A stretch of 64,000 nt of DNA from Oscheius sp. JU75 (GCA_037178855.1 JASJZC010000006.1:7068001-7132000), one strand, 5' to 3'; positions 1 through 11,632 are shown, numbered from the stretch's first letter. The notes: a model not told the origin generated them from the sequence alone. Program-made: numbers and translations.

Positions 1-148
1 AAATGACAGGCTTCCAAATAGTGCGAGATTTTTCTATTAGTTTTACATCCTGAACTTGTGACATTAAGAAATTGAAGTGAGCAAAGGACTGACCAGTAAT
101 GCTCGCAAACTCCTCAAACAGCTCTCGTCTATTGCTGCCGTTGTCCAT
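1..148 (-). CDS. Partial gene, N-terminal exon with a UBA-like helix
   Basis: The minus-strand reading from an ATG at 148 runs 31 codons to a plausible donor at about 56. It contains the stretch RRELFEEFASITG, which resembles the first helix of UBA/UBA-like domains at the extreme N-terminus of p47, FAF or TDP2-type proteins (acidic or basic residues, then an EF-A-S-x-TG pattern). A second short exon may start at about 10 and run off the window edge. Only this fragment is visible, so the family call is inference from a short motif. It could equally be the start of an unrelated protein. Confidence 0.35.
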   Translation of the reverse strand, partial: MDNGSNRRELFEEFASITGQSFAHFNFLMSQVQDVKLIEKSRTIWKPVI

Positions 149-785
149 TGGCAGAAGCTGAAAAAGCTAAGTGGTGAAAGAAGTATACAATATGAGAAGA
201 TGAGAATGACAAAAAGGGAAGTAAGTATGTCCTTCATTAGAGTGGCGTGAAGGGCAAAATATAGAGAACAACGTTTTCCGGCTCACGGTCTTTGTCTACC
301 GTAAACGTCTTTCAAACGTATCCCTTCTCTTCTACTCCCTTTGCAGCTCTTTTCTCCAGCGTTTGCAGCCACGAATAAAAAAAACATTGACAGTTTGTCT
401 CTTTGGCCGCTGTTTGTAAATTTGGCAATTTCTTTTAATTTTGCGCATGAAACGCAAGGAGAAGGGCAGAAAAGATGAAAGGAACAACAGTGAAACAGGA
501 GCCGAACGAACTCGGAAACTATAATTTTGAACCAGGAGAAAATTGCCACACCACTTTTTCCGCGTAATTTAAACCATCTTTTTCAAATGCTCTTTCAGTT
601 TTTGTGAGTGTGAGTTCTCTTCGTTTTTTTTTCACCAGTTTCTGCATTTTATTGTTTAAAAACAGTGCAGTAGCAGTCTGCCTCAATAAAGTAAATCCCG
701 ATACAAGCATCTGTTCATAAGTAACCCTTCTATCTGTTTTTGATGAGTTTACGCAGACCAATAATTGCTTGCAGAGTAAAAAAAA

Positions 786-1860
786 ATGGCCGATTTCGCT
801 ACCAGTGTCAACTCCATCGATCTCCCGAGCAAAGTGGAGCCCATGTTTGTGGTATGCATGCTTTTCCTGCTTCAAACGAAAGATTTTTCAGGAAGAAATG
901 CCCGTCGGGGCCCAGGAGCATCCCCTCGAGCACACCTACATATTTTCCTATTTCTTCCGGCCGAAGGCCTTCAATCCTGAAGAATATTCGCAGTTTGTTC
1001 AGCCGATAGCCGCCGTGAAGTCAATCGAACAGTTCTGGAATGTTTATGGTCATCTGCAGCGGCCTCAGGGTTGGTTTCTCTCCCACTTTTTTAAAATGCA
1101 GTTATTTAGAGTTCGAAAAGGGTAGCGATAATAAGACAGATCTACACTTCTTCAAGAAGGGAATCAAGCCGGTCTGGGAAGACCCGAGTAATGTCAATGG
1201 AGGAAAGTGGATATTGCGTGTGAAAAAGGTAAACGCTCTCCTATTTTACCACCACAGCAAAACGCTCAGGGCTTATCCAATCGTCTTTGGGAGAACCTCT
1301 TGCTGGCCATAATCGGAGAACAGTTCCTAGTCGGTGAAGAAATCTGCGGAGCCGTCTGCTCCATCAGGAACCAGGAAGATATCATTTCGCTTTGGAGCAG
1401 GTAATTAAAATTTTATGTTTCCACAACATTAATGGAATTTAGAACCGCTAGTGACAAAGGTGTAGTTGTTCGAATTCGAGATGCCCTTCAGCGTCAGCTC
1501 CATCTGCCTGAGAATGCCGTTTTGGAATACAAGTTGCATAATGATTGTCTGAAGTAAGTTTCGACGTTTTCACTGCATGCTTCTTTTGTTTTTTTGGCAC
1601 TAATGGTTTTTCTAGTAGTGGACGCTCTGGGAGAGATTCTTCTGCTTATGTGTCCCACGGTTACTGCATGCACCTTCTCCTTTGTTGCAAAATGTCATGT
1701 CTTCCCCAATCACTGCCTCCTGAATGTTCAACGTCTACTGAACCCTCTCAGAGCATCCACTGCATCTAGAAAAACATCAAAATTTTATTAGAAATTGTTC
1801 TTTTCCTACAGGGACTATCGCAAACATGTTAAGGGACCAAAGCAGCTACCGACACGCTAG
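786..1860 (+). CDS. ife-4: eIF4E family protein, 4EHP (eIF4E2)-like cap-binding protein
   Basis: Binds the m7G cap of mRNAs; the 4EHP class usually acts in translational control rather than as general eIF4E. Six exons join in phase: 786-851, 892-1069, 1110-1228, 1270-1400, 1443-1553, 1812-1860, giving 217 residues. The exons read EHPLEHTYIFSYFF, SIEQFWNVYGHLQRP, HFFKKGIKPVWEDP, NGGKWILRVKK, RLWENLLLAIIGEQF, EEICGAVCSIRNQEDIISLW. This collinear order matches eIF4E, including the cap-clamping W of VWED and the dorsal VEQFW-type motif. The first cap position is aromatic but not W (IFSYFF where eIF4E has TLWFF), as in 4EHP proteins. The match is to the 4EHP group, represented by ife-4 in C. elegans. 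An ATTAAA poly(A) signal lies near 1990. The symbol is by family resemblance. Confidence 0.9.
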
Positions 1861-2690
1861 CTACGCCAACACCCGTCGCATGTAGCAGACCATTTCCGAT
1901 CACAAGAGATTCTTCGTCTCCACTTCCTCCTCCGGTTTTTCATGACGTTGTTGATTTGTTTTTTTCTTTCTCCGCTTTATGTCTGAAATTAAACCGTTTT
2001 CTGGATGGATACAAACTGTTATAACTTGTATAGCTGTGTTTTGACTACTTTTGCTTAGCTTCTTTGGAGAAGGGGAATGACTTAGCAGCGCGATTCACAT
2101 GAGCACCGAGTTTATAGACTTGTTTCCCGAAGGGGCATAGCCTTACTTTATTTGTAAATTTTGAGGTAGCTTTTAACCCACCTCGTTTTCCTATGAACCC
2201 AGCCTGCTATTGAATTTTCCATCCTGTCAATACATTTCCCATCGTTTGATCCCACTTTCGCTATCGCACCTAGAGGGGCTCAATGAGTCATAACCTGATT
2301 CCTTTGATCCTTGCCTGGCTTTTATTCCCTTCTGTCAACCTGTCTTGGTCTCCTTACCACTACCTTCAATCCGCCCGCAAGTTCCTCGCCAGTCGAGCTA
2401 CCTTTACAGGAGCATCATTCTCTCAACAAAAGTAGTCCTAAACTGACCCGACTCACAAACAATCAGTGTGCGCACAAAGTCGTGCACACTAGTTGCAAAA
2501 ATTGCTACAGACACATGGAGACTTTTGGACATTTTGAACTAGATACATCTTCGGTCTCGTCCTGAATCGCTGATGCTATTATGAGGCTGGCAAGAATCCG
2601 GAGTAGAGTCACAGTATACGGAACAGTCTGGTCGTCGATAATTACCTGAACCAGGTTTTTGATATCGAAAGTGATGTAGAGATACGTATT
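1861..2690. other. Intergenic: 3' UTR of the eIF4E gene, then no recognised gene
   Basis: After the stop at 1860 there is an ATTAAA-type signal near 1990 and then about 700 bases with only short ORFs on both strands. An AATAAA on the minus strand near 2690 probably ends the small minus-strand gene described next. I see no RNA gene or repeat here. Confidence 0.5.
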
Positions 2691-2799
2691 TATTATGGAA
2701 AAGTCGAAGGGCAAGTCTATTGTGGTCAACGAGAGAGACAATACTAATCATTTAATGTTTCAGACCAAGAGCATTTTCACCCTGAACTTCTCCAGTAGT

Positions 2800-3046
2800 T
2801 CAAAGACAACCATAGTTCCAGATATCGTCGTCGTATATGATATGTAGAACACGCGATATGAATTGCTTGAGGTCATTATACACTTTATCTGAAAAAACTG
2901 AGCCTGGACTGAATCCTTTCCGATCTGCAGAGATTTGCAAGACTGTTCTTACATCAATAGTATTTTAGTTCAGTATCCCTCGGGCTCTGCACTTGTTTCC
3001 AGCAGCTTCCTCTTCAAAGTGACCAGAGAGGACCCTTCGATCTTGA
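2800..3046 (-). CDS. Hypothetical small protein, 3' exons only
   Basis: I do not recognise this gene. A minus-strand exon at 2924-2800 reads from a good acceptor (CTCTGCAG) into DRKGFSPGSVFSDK, then YNDLKQFISRVLHIIYDDD, and ends in WNYGCL-stop. It looks protein-like, with hydrophobic and acidic alternation and few rare residues. An upstream exon ending at 2993 (phase 1, read as IEGSSLVTLKRKLLET) joins it in frame across a 68-nt intron. The first exon and start codon are not resolved; an ATG near 3090 is possible only with a 32-nt intron. An AATAAA on this strand near 2690 fits a 3' end. It may be the C-terminus of a longer gene or a small protein. Confidence 0.35.
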
Positions 3047-3237
3047 GGTAATATCAGTTCTGATAGACAATACGAAAGATGAGAGCAAGAACATGAGAGC
3101 GAGAAAGTTCCTATCAGATGAGAGACATCTTGGCGTGAAGCAACTGTCAGTCAGCTGCGCGAGCCCATGTTAGTCAACACACGTAGTCCAAACGGTTCTG
3201 CTGCGCTCTCTCCCTTCTCTCAACAGTTCCGATTTGT

Positions 3238-3404
3238 ATGGATGCTAACGCCATATTCGCCTGGGATCTGCTGACTCAGATCGGAATTGGAGTTCTCCTC
3301 GTCGCAATCCTTCTTTCTACACTGATTGCAATTTACCGGTATGTCTGTCTATCTCAACAAACATGTGACTAACTTGCAGGTGTTTCAACAGCGAAGATGA
3401 TTGA
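3238..3404 (+). CDS. 41-residue single-pass membrane micropeptide
   Basis: Two exons, 3238-3338 and 3380-3404, are joined by a 41-nt intron with donor GTATGT and acceptor TTGCAG. They encode 41 residues: a short N-terminus (MDANAIFAWDLL), one hydrophobic helix of about 20 residues (IGIGVLLVAILLSTLIAIY) and a short polar tail (RCFNSEDD). An AATAAA lies about 40 bases after the stop, near 3441. The organisation (clean start, intron in phase, nearby poly(A) signal) looks like a real gene although it is far below usual ORF length cut-offs. I cannot assign a family. Small regulators of membrane pumps or complexes have this form, but that role is only a possibility. Confidence 0.6.
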
Positions 3405-5006
3405 CCGTTTCGCTTTTCTGGTGATTACTATTGTATCCCAATAAACAACTTTGAATGTTATCCATGGTCAGTGTATCAACCCATTTCCGTCTTCAATTCC
3501 GCTAACAATTGACTCATGTTGCTATGGTTGCATGGCGGGGTCCGTTCGAACTGGTTGACGTCTGATTATCTCTCTTATCAAGCTCTGGCTTAACATTTGC
3601 CTAATCTGCCCTTTGTTAGCAGCCAATTGCTCAATTGTGGAATGGGAGGTCTCTCTTTAGAAAGAGAGGAGGTGGTCTGGACATTGAGGTCTAGGATACT
3701 CACGTCTCATCTTCTTGCGATGTTCCTTTTCGAAATAATCCCCGTTTTTTTTACTGATTTCGATGTTCAGCCTGGCCAAACTCTTTCTAAAACTTATTGT
3801 TGCAAGTTCTGACTGAAAATGACATTTTGGCTTGAGAAGATTGGTTCCATGTCCACTTCTTCTGTCTAGCGAGCTCACAGTCTGTACGGGACATTCAACT
3901 CGACCTCGAAAAAACTGTTTGATTCGATCTCCTTTGTTCTTCACTCTTTTCCAATAAGATTCAATACCGTTGTCTGGATCTGTTTTCTATTACACTCGTA
4001 CAGTCTTCTGAACTGTCCGTACTTGCAACTTACTTACCAATGCAGCTCGCAAGTGACCACACGAATGTTTTCTGTCAACGTACTTCGTAAACGAGCTTGT
4101 GATGCATGTTTTCTCAGTCGATCTAGCCGCCCATGATTGAGACTCTTGTTGCCAACGAGGGGTTTCTTCTTCGCCCATACAAGTCTTCTGACAGCGTCTC
4201 CATGGAAATCGACAAACCTTTCTCATGCTCAGTTTCTGTCCCTTCTGTTCGGTTTCGGAATAGTTCTGAACTAGGAGAGACACTCTTTTCTAGGAGGGCT
4301 GTGTAGTCTGCTTTTCCAGTCAATTTTGTCCTCTAATTGGGAACCAATCAAATTCCACTTGGTTCTTTAATCAAGTTGGAATGGCTGTTCTAGGAGAATA
4401 GCGTCCTCACCAAGCAAAAATATGGAAAGTAGCTCCAAACAGCCAAGATATATTCATGAGCAATGAACACAATGAACTGAGCATCTAATGCTGACATACC
4501 TTGCACCAGATGTTCTTAGACCTAAGTTGATCCCAAGTACATTGACGGATCACTTCCTCTTTCTTTCTTGCACCGTCTCCTAGTAGCCAGTCAAATTATA
4601 ACTTGTACCGTCTCAATAACAAATTGAACTCGTCTCTCACAAGCATGACGTCAGCGGATAGTCAAAATATTGTCTGTACTGCTCGACCTGCGGAACAGCT
4701 TCGGTCCTTCGCACAGCTAGATCTTTTGAATAGTTGTCACTCTTTGACCTTTAATCAAAAAAGGTAAATGTACTGGAAATAGTCCATTTCCTTTCCAAAC
4801 AACCCTGTCGTTCTTTATGATCTACTCACGAGATTGTTCAATCATTCGTAGATCTTAATGTAGTCTACAAAAAGTTACATGTTTTCTGCAAATGCTGTCT
4901 GCCATTTCCGCCTTCGTCGAAGTTGTAGCCTTGTCCATTCCTTTTAATCAAACATGTTCTCTTCCAATCAGCTCTCCAGGTAGCCATCAAAATGCCGCGG
5001 CTCTAA
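3405..5006. other. Intergenic stretch without a recognised gene
   Basis: About 1.6 kb between the micropeptide gene and the next membrane protein. ORFs up to about 95 codons occur on the minus strand, but they lack recognisable motifs or coherent splice sites. A short upstream ORF (ATG at 4991, four codons) precedes the next gene's start, after a CTCCAG acceptor-like site near 4979. Confidence 0.5.
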
Positions 5007-6189
5007 ATGACACAGGATATGAATGGTGGGAGCATTCAGCTGCCTCCACAAGGAGCCGGTGGTTTTAATCCTAACGATTCGGTCTATCGGAGCTGCTGCT
5101 GTCACACAAAGACATTCACAATAGTCACAGGAATTCTCGAAATCTTCACCATTTGTTTCATTTTGGTGGCAAGTAAGCTTCTTTTGGGATCTCATAGAAC
5201 AAGGAACAAATTGCAGTCATCCCAGATGTGAATTCTCGTCTCTGCGAAGCCAGAACCTATTCTAACGGAACCTTGATATACCAATCTCCTCCTCAAAACA
5301 GGACTCTTCCTCCAACTGTTTCAGTGGCTAATGCTGGCAACTATACCAACGCCTTCATCATTCCGGAAAAGAACTCTACGCCTGCGTATAAAGCGTCAGT
5401 TTGACCTAATTAACTATCTGTTGACAGTAGTACATGTATACTGATGTGTGTAGTCTGTGTCTGCGAAGTAATGCTCGTGATAGTTGCACTTGGAATAGGA
5501 AAATAGAAACCAGTTACAGGAACATGGACGAGCTGAGACAATTTGTCTGTGACATGAACGTCGGCTGGCTGATCGGATCTATCTTGGACATCATCGCTGT
5601 GGTACGTTGACCGCTTTGGGATGCCAACCTAGGCGCGGTTATGAAGGGAGCAGTTTTCAAGAAACTGTTCGAAACTGAACCAACTTGATCCATAGGCTAC
5701 TTTTCAGAACATCATGTTCTACGCGATCAAGAGTGTCCGCTGGATGCTGTTTCTTCCCCATCTATTCTTTCGCGTCATCATAATCCTTCTTTTCCTCTTC
5801 GGGATAGCTCTGGAAGTCTATTCCGTAGTCGAGGGCGGGGCAAATCCGAGCTCGACTATTGTGGGTATACTCTTCACATCTGTCGGAGGCATCTTTTTCA
5901 TCTTCGTCTCGGTAAATTCAAAACTTTTAAAAGACAAACCCGTTAGATTGCCGAGATCAGATGTGCCCACTTCATCAAGCGCTCGCAGGAGACTGGCTAC
6001 TCGATTTCTGTCGCCCGACCGATTGGTCCCGCCACGATTTCTGTCAGTGACCAGCAGCAACAATCGGTAATATATTTTCGTTTTGGATCAAAACCAAACA
6101 CGTTTTAGACCCAACAACAGCAGAACCGGGCAGCTCTACCTCCACTCCGACACACGTACGGCAACCAAGCTCAAAAGTACGCCGAATGA
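5007..6189 (+). CDS. Nematode tetraspan-type membrane protein with Cys-rich cytosolic start (DUF7027-like)
   Basis: Six exons fit in phase: 5007-5172, 5217-5394, 5454-5601, 5708-5911, 5956-6066, 6109-6189 (about 295 residues). The N-terminus carries a CCCH cluster (VYRSCCCHTKTF) directly before the first hydrophobic segment (TIVTGILEIFTICFILVA). An extracellular loop follows with several N-x-S/T sites and cysteines, then three more hydrophobic segments (WLIGSILDIIAV; LFFRVIIILLFLFGIALEVY; IVGILFTSVGGIFFIFVS). The tail is rich in Q and N. The four-pass layout with a Cys cluster before helix 1 resembles a nematode family grouped as DUF7027/LAPTM-like. Function is unknown. Exon junctions 2/3 and 3/4 were chosen by phase. 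Confidence 0.7.
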
Positions 6190-7640
6190 CCAACATCTCT
6201 GATTTTGCATTTATTCCTTTTTCGTCCCAATTACCAACGTATCTGTGATATCGTGTATTGCGCCCCTGCGTTCTGATTACCCCTCTTCCACCCCCGTTCC
6301 CCTTTCTGATAACATATTTCTCTCCGCTGTAAAGAGACGTGAGCGGTGAATGAATCAAGATATGACTATCCGGGAATAGAAAAAGATCTGATGAGGAGGA
6401 ACAGCCCTTTTTTCGACAGAGGAATGATGATGGACATGGACAGATAGATTGTCAAAATAGAAGGACTGGGGCCTGCAACCCGACCACTATGGATATTTGA
6501 TATGGATATCTTCTGCAGCCTGGTCAACGAGGATTTATGATTTTACGACACACTTTACAGTTCGCCCTACATCCCGAAAGCCTTTCATGGTATGGAGTGT
6601 CATAGATGGGCAAAGTCTTTCGAGTTCACTGCCGAGTTCTTCTAGTTTCAGTGCGGGTTCAGACCATTCCAGCAAAAGGTAAATGATTTTGTCTTGTACC
6701 CATCTACGGTGAAGTCATTGAGACTCACTCTTTGTTCTGTCCAGTTTTGAAACACAGTTACAACTAGCCAGTGTGACTCATTCACCCGTTCGGCCATTGA
6801 CGATTTCGATCGGTGGCGTGATTTCTTTTTATCCAGAGCGTCTCAAAGTCTACCTATTCTCTCTAAACTGTCTGGCCTCACGACTTCCGTGACTTCTCTG
6901 CTCTGGTCGAACTCTGTTGTTTACATGCCCCCGAGAGCCTCGGACTTATCACTTGCACTGAAGGACAACTGTTCCGTCTCTGGATCCGTCTGCTTGTTTT
7001 CAAGTTCTGGCCTTGACTTTGTGAACCTAATTGACAATATTTGTTGTTGTTCTCCAAGGTCTCTCTTGCAATGGCTCCTCATGGCAGACGTGTCTTTGCA
7101 CGGTCATCATCCCTTCTCTTAGTGAAAATGGTCTCTATTGAAACGATCCAAGCAAGCAAGTGTCTGTTTGTCGTAAATCCTCATTTATTAACGGCTAGCC
7201 ACATTTCACTTCGTGATGACCAGTTCCCATTGCAAATCCAATATCAAAACATCCGAATCGCATCAGAAAACAGGTTCGGTAATTCAGGCTCCTTCAAATG
7301 TTTGCAATAAAGAAACTCTTGACTTTGATCGCTTTTGTCCCAATAAATCACTCCGAATTGCGTTTTCCCCAAAGGCTACTCCCCAATGTTACCCTTCGTT
7401 TACGCGCAATATTGATCAGTCTCGTAGTGACAAATCTATTTCTCAACAGTTTGTTTAACTTATACTTCGACTTTAGTAACATCTGAACTTGTTTCGGAAT
7501 TTTTACGGTGTTTCGACCATTTGTACCGCCTTTGATGCCGTTTCGCCTTCTCGCCCCATTATCAGACCATTCCTTTTATATTCGCCATAAATATTATCCG
7601 GGACACAGATTTATAGTCTCTCTTATCAAAATACCATTTC
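6190..7640. other. Intergenic stretch without a recognised gene
   Basis: About 1.45 kb between the membrane protein and the HMG-CoA reductase gene. Several ORFs of 60-90 codons overlap one another in different frames and show no motif. I looked here for missing upstream exons of the reductase (membrane segments of a sterol-sensing domain) and did not find any. Confidence 0.5.
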
Positions 7641-7642
7641 AG
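7635..7642 (+). other. Candidate trans-splice acceptor upstream of the HMG-CoA reductase start
   Basis: The sequence CATTTCAG ends nine bases before the ATG at 7652 and has no good partner donor just upstream. That is typical of a nematode spliced-leader acceptor. It could instead be an ordinary 3' splice site for an undetected upstream exon. Confidence 0.4.
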
Positions 7643-7651
7643 ACATACTAA

Positions 7652-10159
7652 ATGCGTGACAGCAAGGAGGCGACTCGGAAGAGGCTCCGTCAGTTCTTGA
7701 ACAACATCGATGTCAGTGACGATAAATGGAGGGACAATCTAGAGACGTGAGTTCACATTGACCAGATGAAAATGTGAATAAGTTCAGGTTTGTGATGAAA
7801 GAAATCTATGAGGAGAAAAAGACGAACAAAAGAGTTGCCACGTTTTCTGTGGGCGAAGAGATCGAGGATGAAGTTGGTGAGTTCTGGCTTGATAATTTTT
7901 TTAAAACTTACTTTCAGATGATTTCGTGATGGCTAGTCTCTCGGTCAGCGATGCCGAGACGCAATGCGACGAGAAGATGGATTTCACGAGAACACACAGA
8001 TCTGTGGACGAACTGGACAAAGCTTTGAAGAAAAGTGAGTCAATCCCAGGCAAGAATCAGCATAAAAACATCGATAACTCTTACAAATTGTACCAATTAG
8101 GATGGTCAGATGGTCCGAACTTGCCGTTGTAGGCTCTCCAGCGATATCATGACTTGAGTAGGCTGTAAATGGAAAAGCATGCTGGGTTTCATAGGATTCA
8201 GGCACTGTTTTGCCTCTGACAGCCTTCAGCGGCTGTTCCCTAAGATATTCTCAGTCTACCATCTTCTTGCTCTATTCCTGTCAGCCTGGTCAATATTGTT
8301 TACCACGGAAACAAGAAGCGGACGGGCAAAGAATTTAGCTGACTGATCGGCAATTCGGTGTCATGATTTGAAATCATTTGCCTTTTCCAGATGAACAGCT
8401 TCCCTACGGAGACGTTCTCCGACTTCTCGAGACAGACAAACTGAAAGCCCGCGAGTTGGAGAAACACTTCCCCAGAAGGATCGCCTTTTCCCTGAGAAGA
8501 CAGTTTATCCGCGACAAGTACAACACCTCGCTCGAGACGCTCTCCTGCGAGAATTACCCTATCAAAAATGTAAGTTTTTTTTCGCATTGTGCTACAGCAC
8601 ACTTTGGCCTCTGACCCAATACCGGTTTCGGTATCTAATCATATTTTACTTTGCAGATCGAATCGTGCTGTGAGAATGTGATCGGATTCGTGCCTATTCC
8701 TGTTGGAGTCGCGGGGCCTCTCAAAATCAAGAGTCAGTTAGCTTTCCAATTCAAAATGGTTGAAAAGGTTCAGATGGTAAGGGTATGCGAGAGGTTCATA
8801 TACCCATGGCCACGACGGAAGGAGCTCTGATTGCCAGTACGAATCGCGGCTGTAGTGCCATCATGGTTAGACATGTTTATGGATATAAACAGTTCCTAAT
8901 TCAGAAATCTGGAGAGTATATCTATTCCCGAGTTCACGAGAACAATATGACCAGAGCACCGTGTATAAAGTTCCCTCGGGCTTCGGATGCTGTCGACTTC
9001 AAGGATTGGATAGGAGAGAGTAAGAACTATGAGATGGTCAAAAAGGCCTTCAATGGCTCGTCGAGGTAATTCTGGCAGGAAACCCGAAAATTCTTGTTTG
9101 TTCCAGATTCGGAAAACTGCTCAAACTCGAGTCGAAGATCAGTGGATGCGAAGTTCACTTGAAATTTTACGCCTTCACCGGCGATGCGATGGGTATGAAT
9201 ATGGTCTCGAAGTGAGCTTGCATCGTTTTTCATCAAATTGGGAGTCTTTACAGAGGATGTGAGGCAGCCTTGAAGAAGCTCAAAGATCATTTTCCCCAAA
9301 TGAGAGTAGTGACTATTAGTGGAAACTATTGTGTCGACAAGAAGGCTAGTGCTGCCAATTGGTAGGAGAACTTCTAGTGAAGTCAATGATACATTCGTTA
9401 GGATCAATGGAAGAGGAAAGAGCGTTGTCGCGGACATTCTCCTGCCTAGAGTTGTTGTGGAATCTGTTCTGAAGACAACACCCGAGAGAATGGCTGAAGT
9501 TGCTCACTCGAAACTTCAAAGCGGATCATCATTGGCTGTCTGTATCGGAGGCAACAATGCTCACGCTGCCAACATTGTGGCTGCCATCTTCATAGCCACA
9601 GGACAAGATCCGGCTCAGGTCGTTTCTTCTGGAATGTGCCAGACGATCATGGATGTCCGGGATGGCGATCTCTATGTCTCTTGTGACATGAACTGTGTCG
9701 AAGTCGGGACAGTTGGTGGTGGGACGAATCTGCTACCTCAGCAGGAGTTACTCAAGGTTTGTTTTGAGTCCTAGGCCCTGTCATTGTTGCTACCAGTTAT
9801 CTAGGTTCATTCACAGAAAGAATTGACAGACTGTTTTCAGCTGCTCGGATGTGCCGGATCCAACCCCGAAGACATTGGCCAGAATGCCAACGAGTTTGCA
9901 GAGATCATTGCTGCGACAGTTCTAGCCGGAGAGATCTCCCTAATGGCATCTCTTTGTGAAGGAACGCTAGTCTCGAGTCATATGACCTACAACAGGTATA
10001 TTTAATCACGAAATCCTTTGAAAGTTTGTCAGATCGAGACTGCAGCTCTGCGACGAGCCGAAACACACTGCTTCGCAGCCCACCATCTCTTTGGAACGTC
10101 GGGAAAATCCGACTCGCCGTGCCTGTGATCTTAAGCCAGGTTGTGTCAATATTCTTTAA
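7652..10159 (+). CDS. hmgr-1: HMG-CoA reductase, class I catalytic domain without a visible membrane domain
   Basis: Makes mevalonate from HMG-CoA with NADPH, the committed step of isoprenoid synthesis. Twelve exons join in phase (first 7652-7746, then 7788-7876, 7918-8034, 8391-8569, 8657-8732, 8774-8865, 8905-9065, 9107-9211, 9254-9361, 9402-9756, 9841-9995, 10033-10159), giving about 552 residues. Hallmarks in order: [33 protein letters not shown] with the catalytic Glu; [24 protein letters not shown] with the catalytic Lys; [28 protein letters not shown] with the catalytic Asp; [25 protein letters not shown] with the catalytic His. The N-terminal 150 residues are hydrophilic; no eight-helix sterol-sensing region is seen. 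Nematodes use the pathway for non-sterol isoprenoids, which fits loss of sterol feedback. An AATAAA lies at about 10255. The symbol is by orthology of family. Confidence 0.93.
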
Positions 10160-11236
10160 CACCCCTGTCTGTGTGCTTTAGTTTCGAACATAATAGATTT
10201 TTCAAAGACATATCCCTCCGGTTAGGCGCCCCATTTTTTTCGTCATATTGACACAATAAAGAGACTTCTGTTGACTATAAAAAGCAGGCTTAGCTGGAAA
10301 TAAACTCAGGAGCTGTCTGTCCATCAACTGATGCTAAATATGGCCTTTTTCCTGCCCAAAATACTCCTACTTAACAGCTCTTTAAAAGTCGTCCTACTGT
10401 AGAAGAATCGGGCTGTTTATTCGTCAGGACTGACGCGCAAGGCCGACGATTAAACTGGCGTCATGGAAAGCGAGGGAGCCGTCTTCTCGCTGACAGTTAT
10501 TGCCTCGGAGCCATTACTGAAGAGGAAAGACGAGTTGGACCAGAATCCCTACGCCCACTTCAGTCTAGTCATGATCTTCCAGAGACCTCTCTCCTCAATA
10601 ATGACCTTGTTCAAAGTTTGTTGAAACAAGAGACATAGACTAACAGTCGTTTTATTCAAACATTCCATAGCTATTCATCCTCGATGTTCGCTGTGACTTG
10701 TTTTAGAGTTTCCGTCCTCTCCCATAACAGACTATAAAAATATTGAATGCAAAGAAGCTCTTGTCAAACTGAACTGCACGCCACACTTGGTCAAAACCAC
10801 ACTCGGTGAAACGGCTCTTGCCTTGGAATAAGAAACACTTTCGAAATTGATTGGCTTACTGTGGGCTCTTTGAAGCATCGTAACCTGATCAAAGTTAAAG
10901 ACCAGGTTAGGATCTCAAGGCGAGGGCCGTTTCAAGGATGTCTATCCCTCTTTTTTGAAATGACATACAGACTGTCTCACCGGTTTGCCAGTTTCCACTA
11001 CAGAACAAAGCTTTGCAAAGATCAAATACCTATACAGCGTTCCAGTCTCTTCATTTTCATTCTATTCTACCTCATCGTCATATTCAGTAATCACATGATT
11101 GACTATTGCCCATCTTTTATGTATGTTTCAAGCAGTTCCTATTCCAGTGATCTGACTCATCCTCAATTCTTTTTGCATGCGTCAAAAAGCAATACTTTCT
11201 TCCCCATCCTCAGTTGTCTCATCTTCAGCTAGCCGA
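10160..11236. other. Intergenic region with one possible small ORF
   Basis: After the reductase poly(A) signal near 10255 there is one candidate small ORF (10463-10624, listed separately). Otherwise I see only unsupported frames before the secreted-peptide gene at 11237. Confidence 0.5.
10463..10624 (+). CDS. Possible small protein (53 codons), unrecognised
   Basis: An ATG at 10463 opens a frame reading MESEGAVFSLTVIASEPLLK, then KRKDELDQNPYAHFSLVMIF, and ends at 10624. Splicing at 10616 (GTTTGTTG) to an acceptor at 10669 (TTCCATAG) would replace the end with LFILDVRCDLF-stop. Amino acid use looks plausible for a cytosolic protein, but there is no domain and no second line of evidence. It may be chance. 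Confidence 0.2.
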   Translation: MESEGAVFSLTVIASEPLLKRKDELDQNPYAHFSLVMIFQRPLSSIMTLFKVC

Positions 11237-11497
11237 ATGCAGACGAGGTGGTTGTCCCTCGCCTTCTGGGCCCTCTTCTTGGTCGCTATTGTTATCTCTC
11301 AACCAGATGAGGAAGTCTATGGTCAGTTTGTCTTTTCAGTTCAATCATAAAAGAGATTTTCAGAGAGCTACGGCTATCGTCCAGAGAGACAGGAGCCGAT
11401 TGAACGATACGCCAGAGCACAGAGACTACACGCTTTGAACCGTCTCCTAAAGAAGCCCGTCTTTACTTTTGCCCACTTTTTCAAGAAAGACTACTAA
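11237..11497 (+). CDS. Small secreted protein, neuropeptide-like precursor possible
   Basis: Two exons, 11237-11321 and 11364-11497, join in phase 1 across a 42-nt intron and encode 72 residues. The N-terminus is a good signal peptide (MQTRWLSLAFWALFLVAIVI, cleavage probably just after SQ). The mature region is short, basic and aromatic, ending in KKPVFTFAHFFKKDY, with no cysteines. The KK pairs bracket PVFTFAHFF, so it could be a processed peptide. No amidation Gly follows the core, so that idea is weak. An AATAAA lies about 30 bases past the stop. I do not recognise a family. Confidence 0.6.
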
Positions 11498-11632
11498 CCG
11501 TCCAGAGAGTCCCGCCCGTCCAGAGAATAAAGTTAATAGAAAAAAAGAACAGTTTATTATTGCACAGACATGGATTGGAATGGAGAAAATGACCCTGGAT
11601 GAAGCTTCTTGGAAGTAAGGGGGAATCTTCCT

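Noticed and set aside
283..549. Minus-strand ORF of 88 codons upstream of the eIF4E gene
   Set aside because: No motif, low-complexity composition and no splice partner; it overlaps a likely promoter region.
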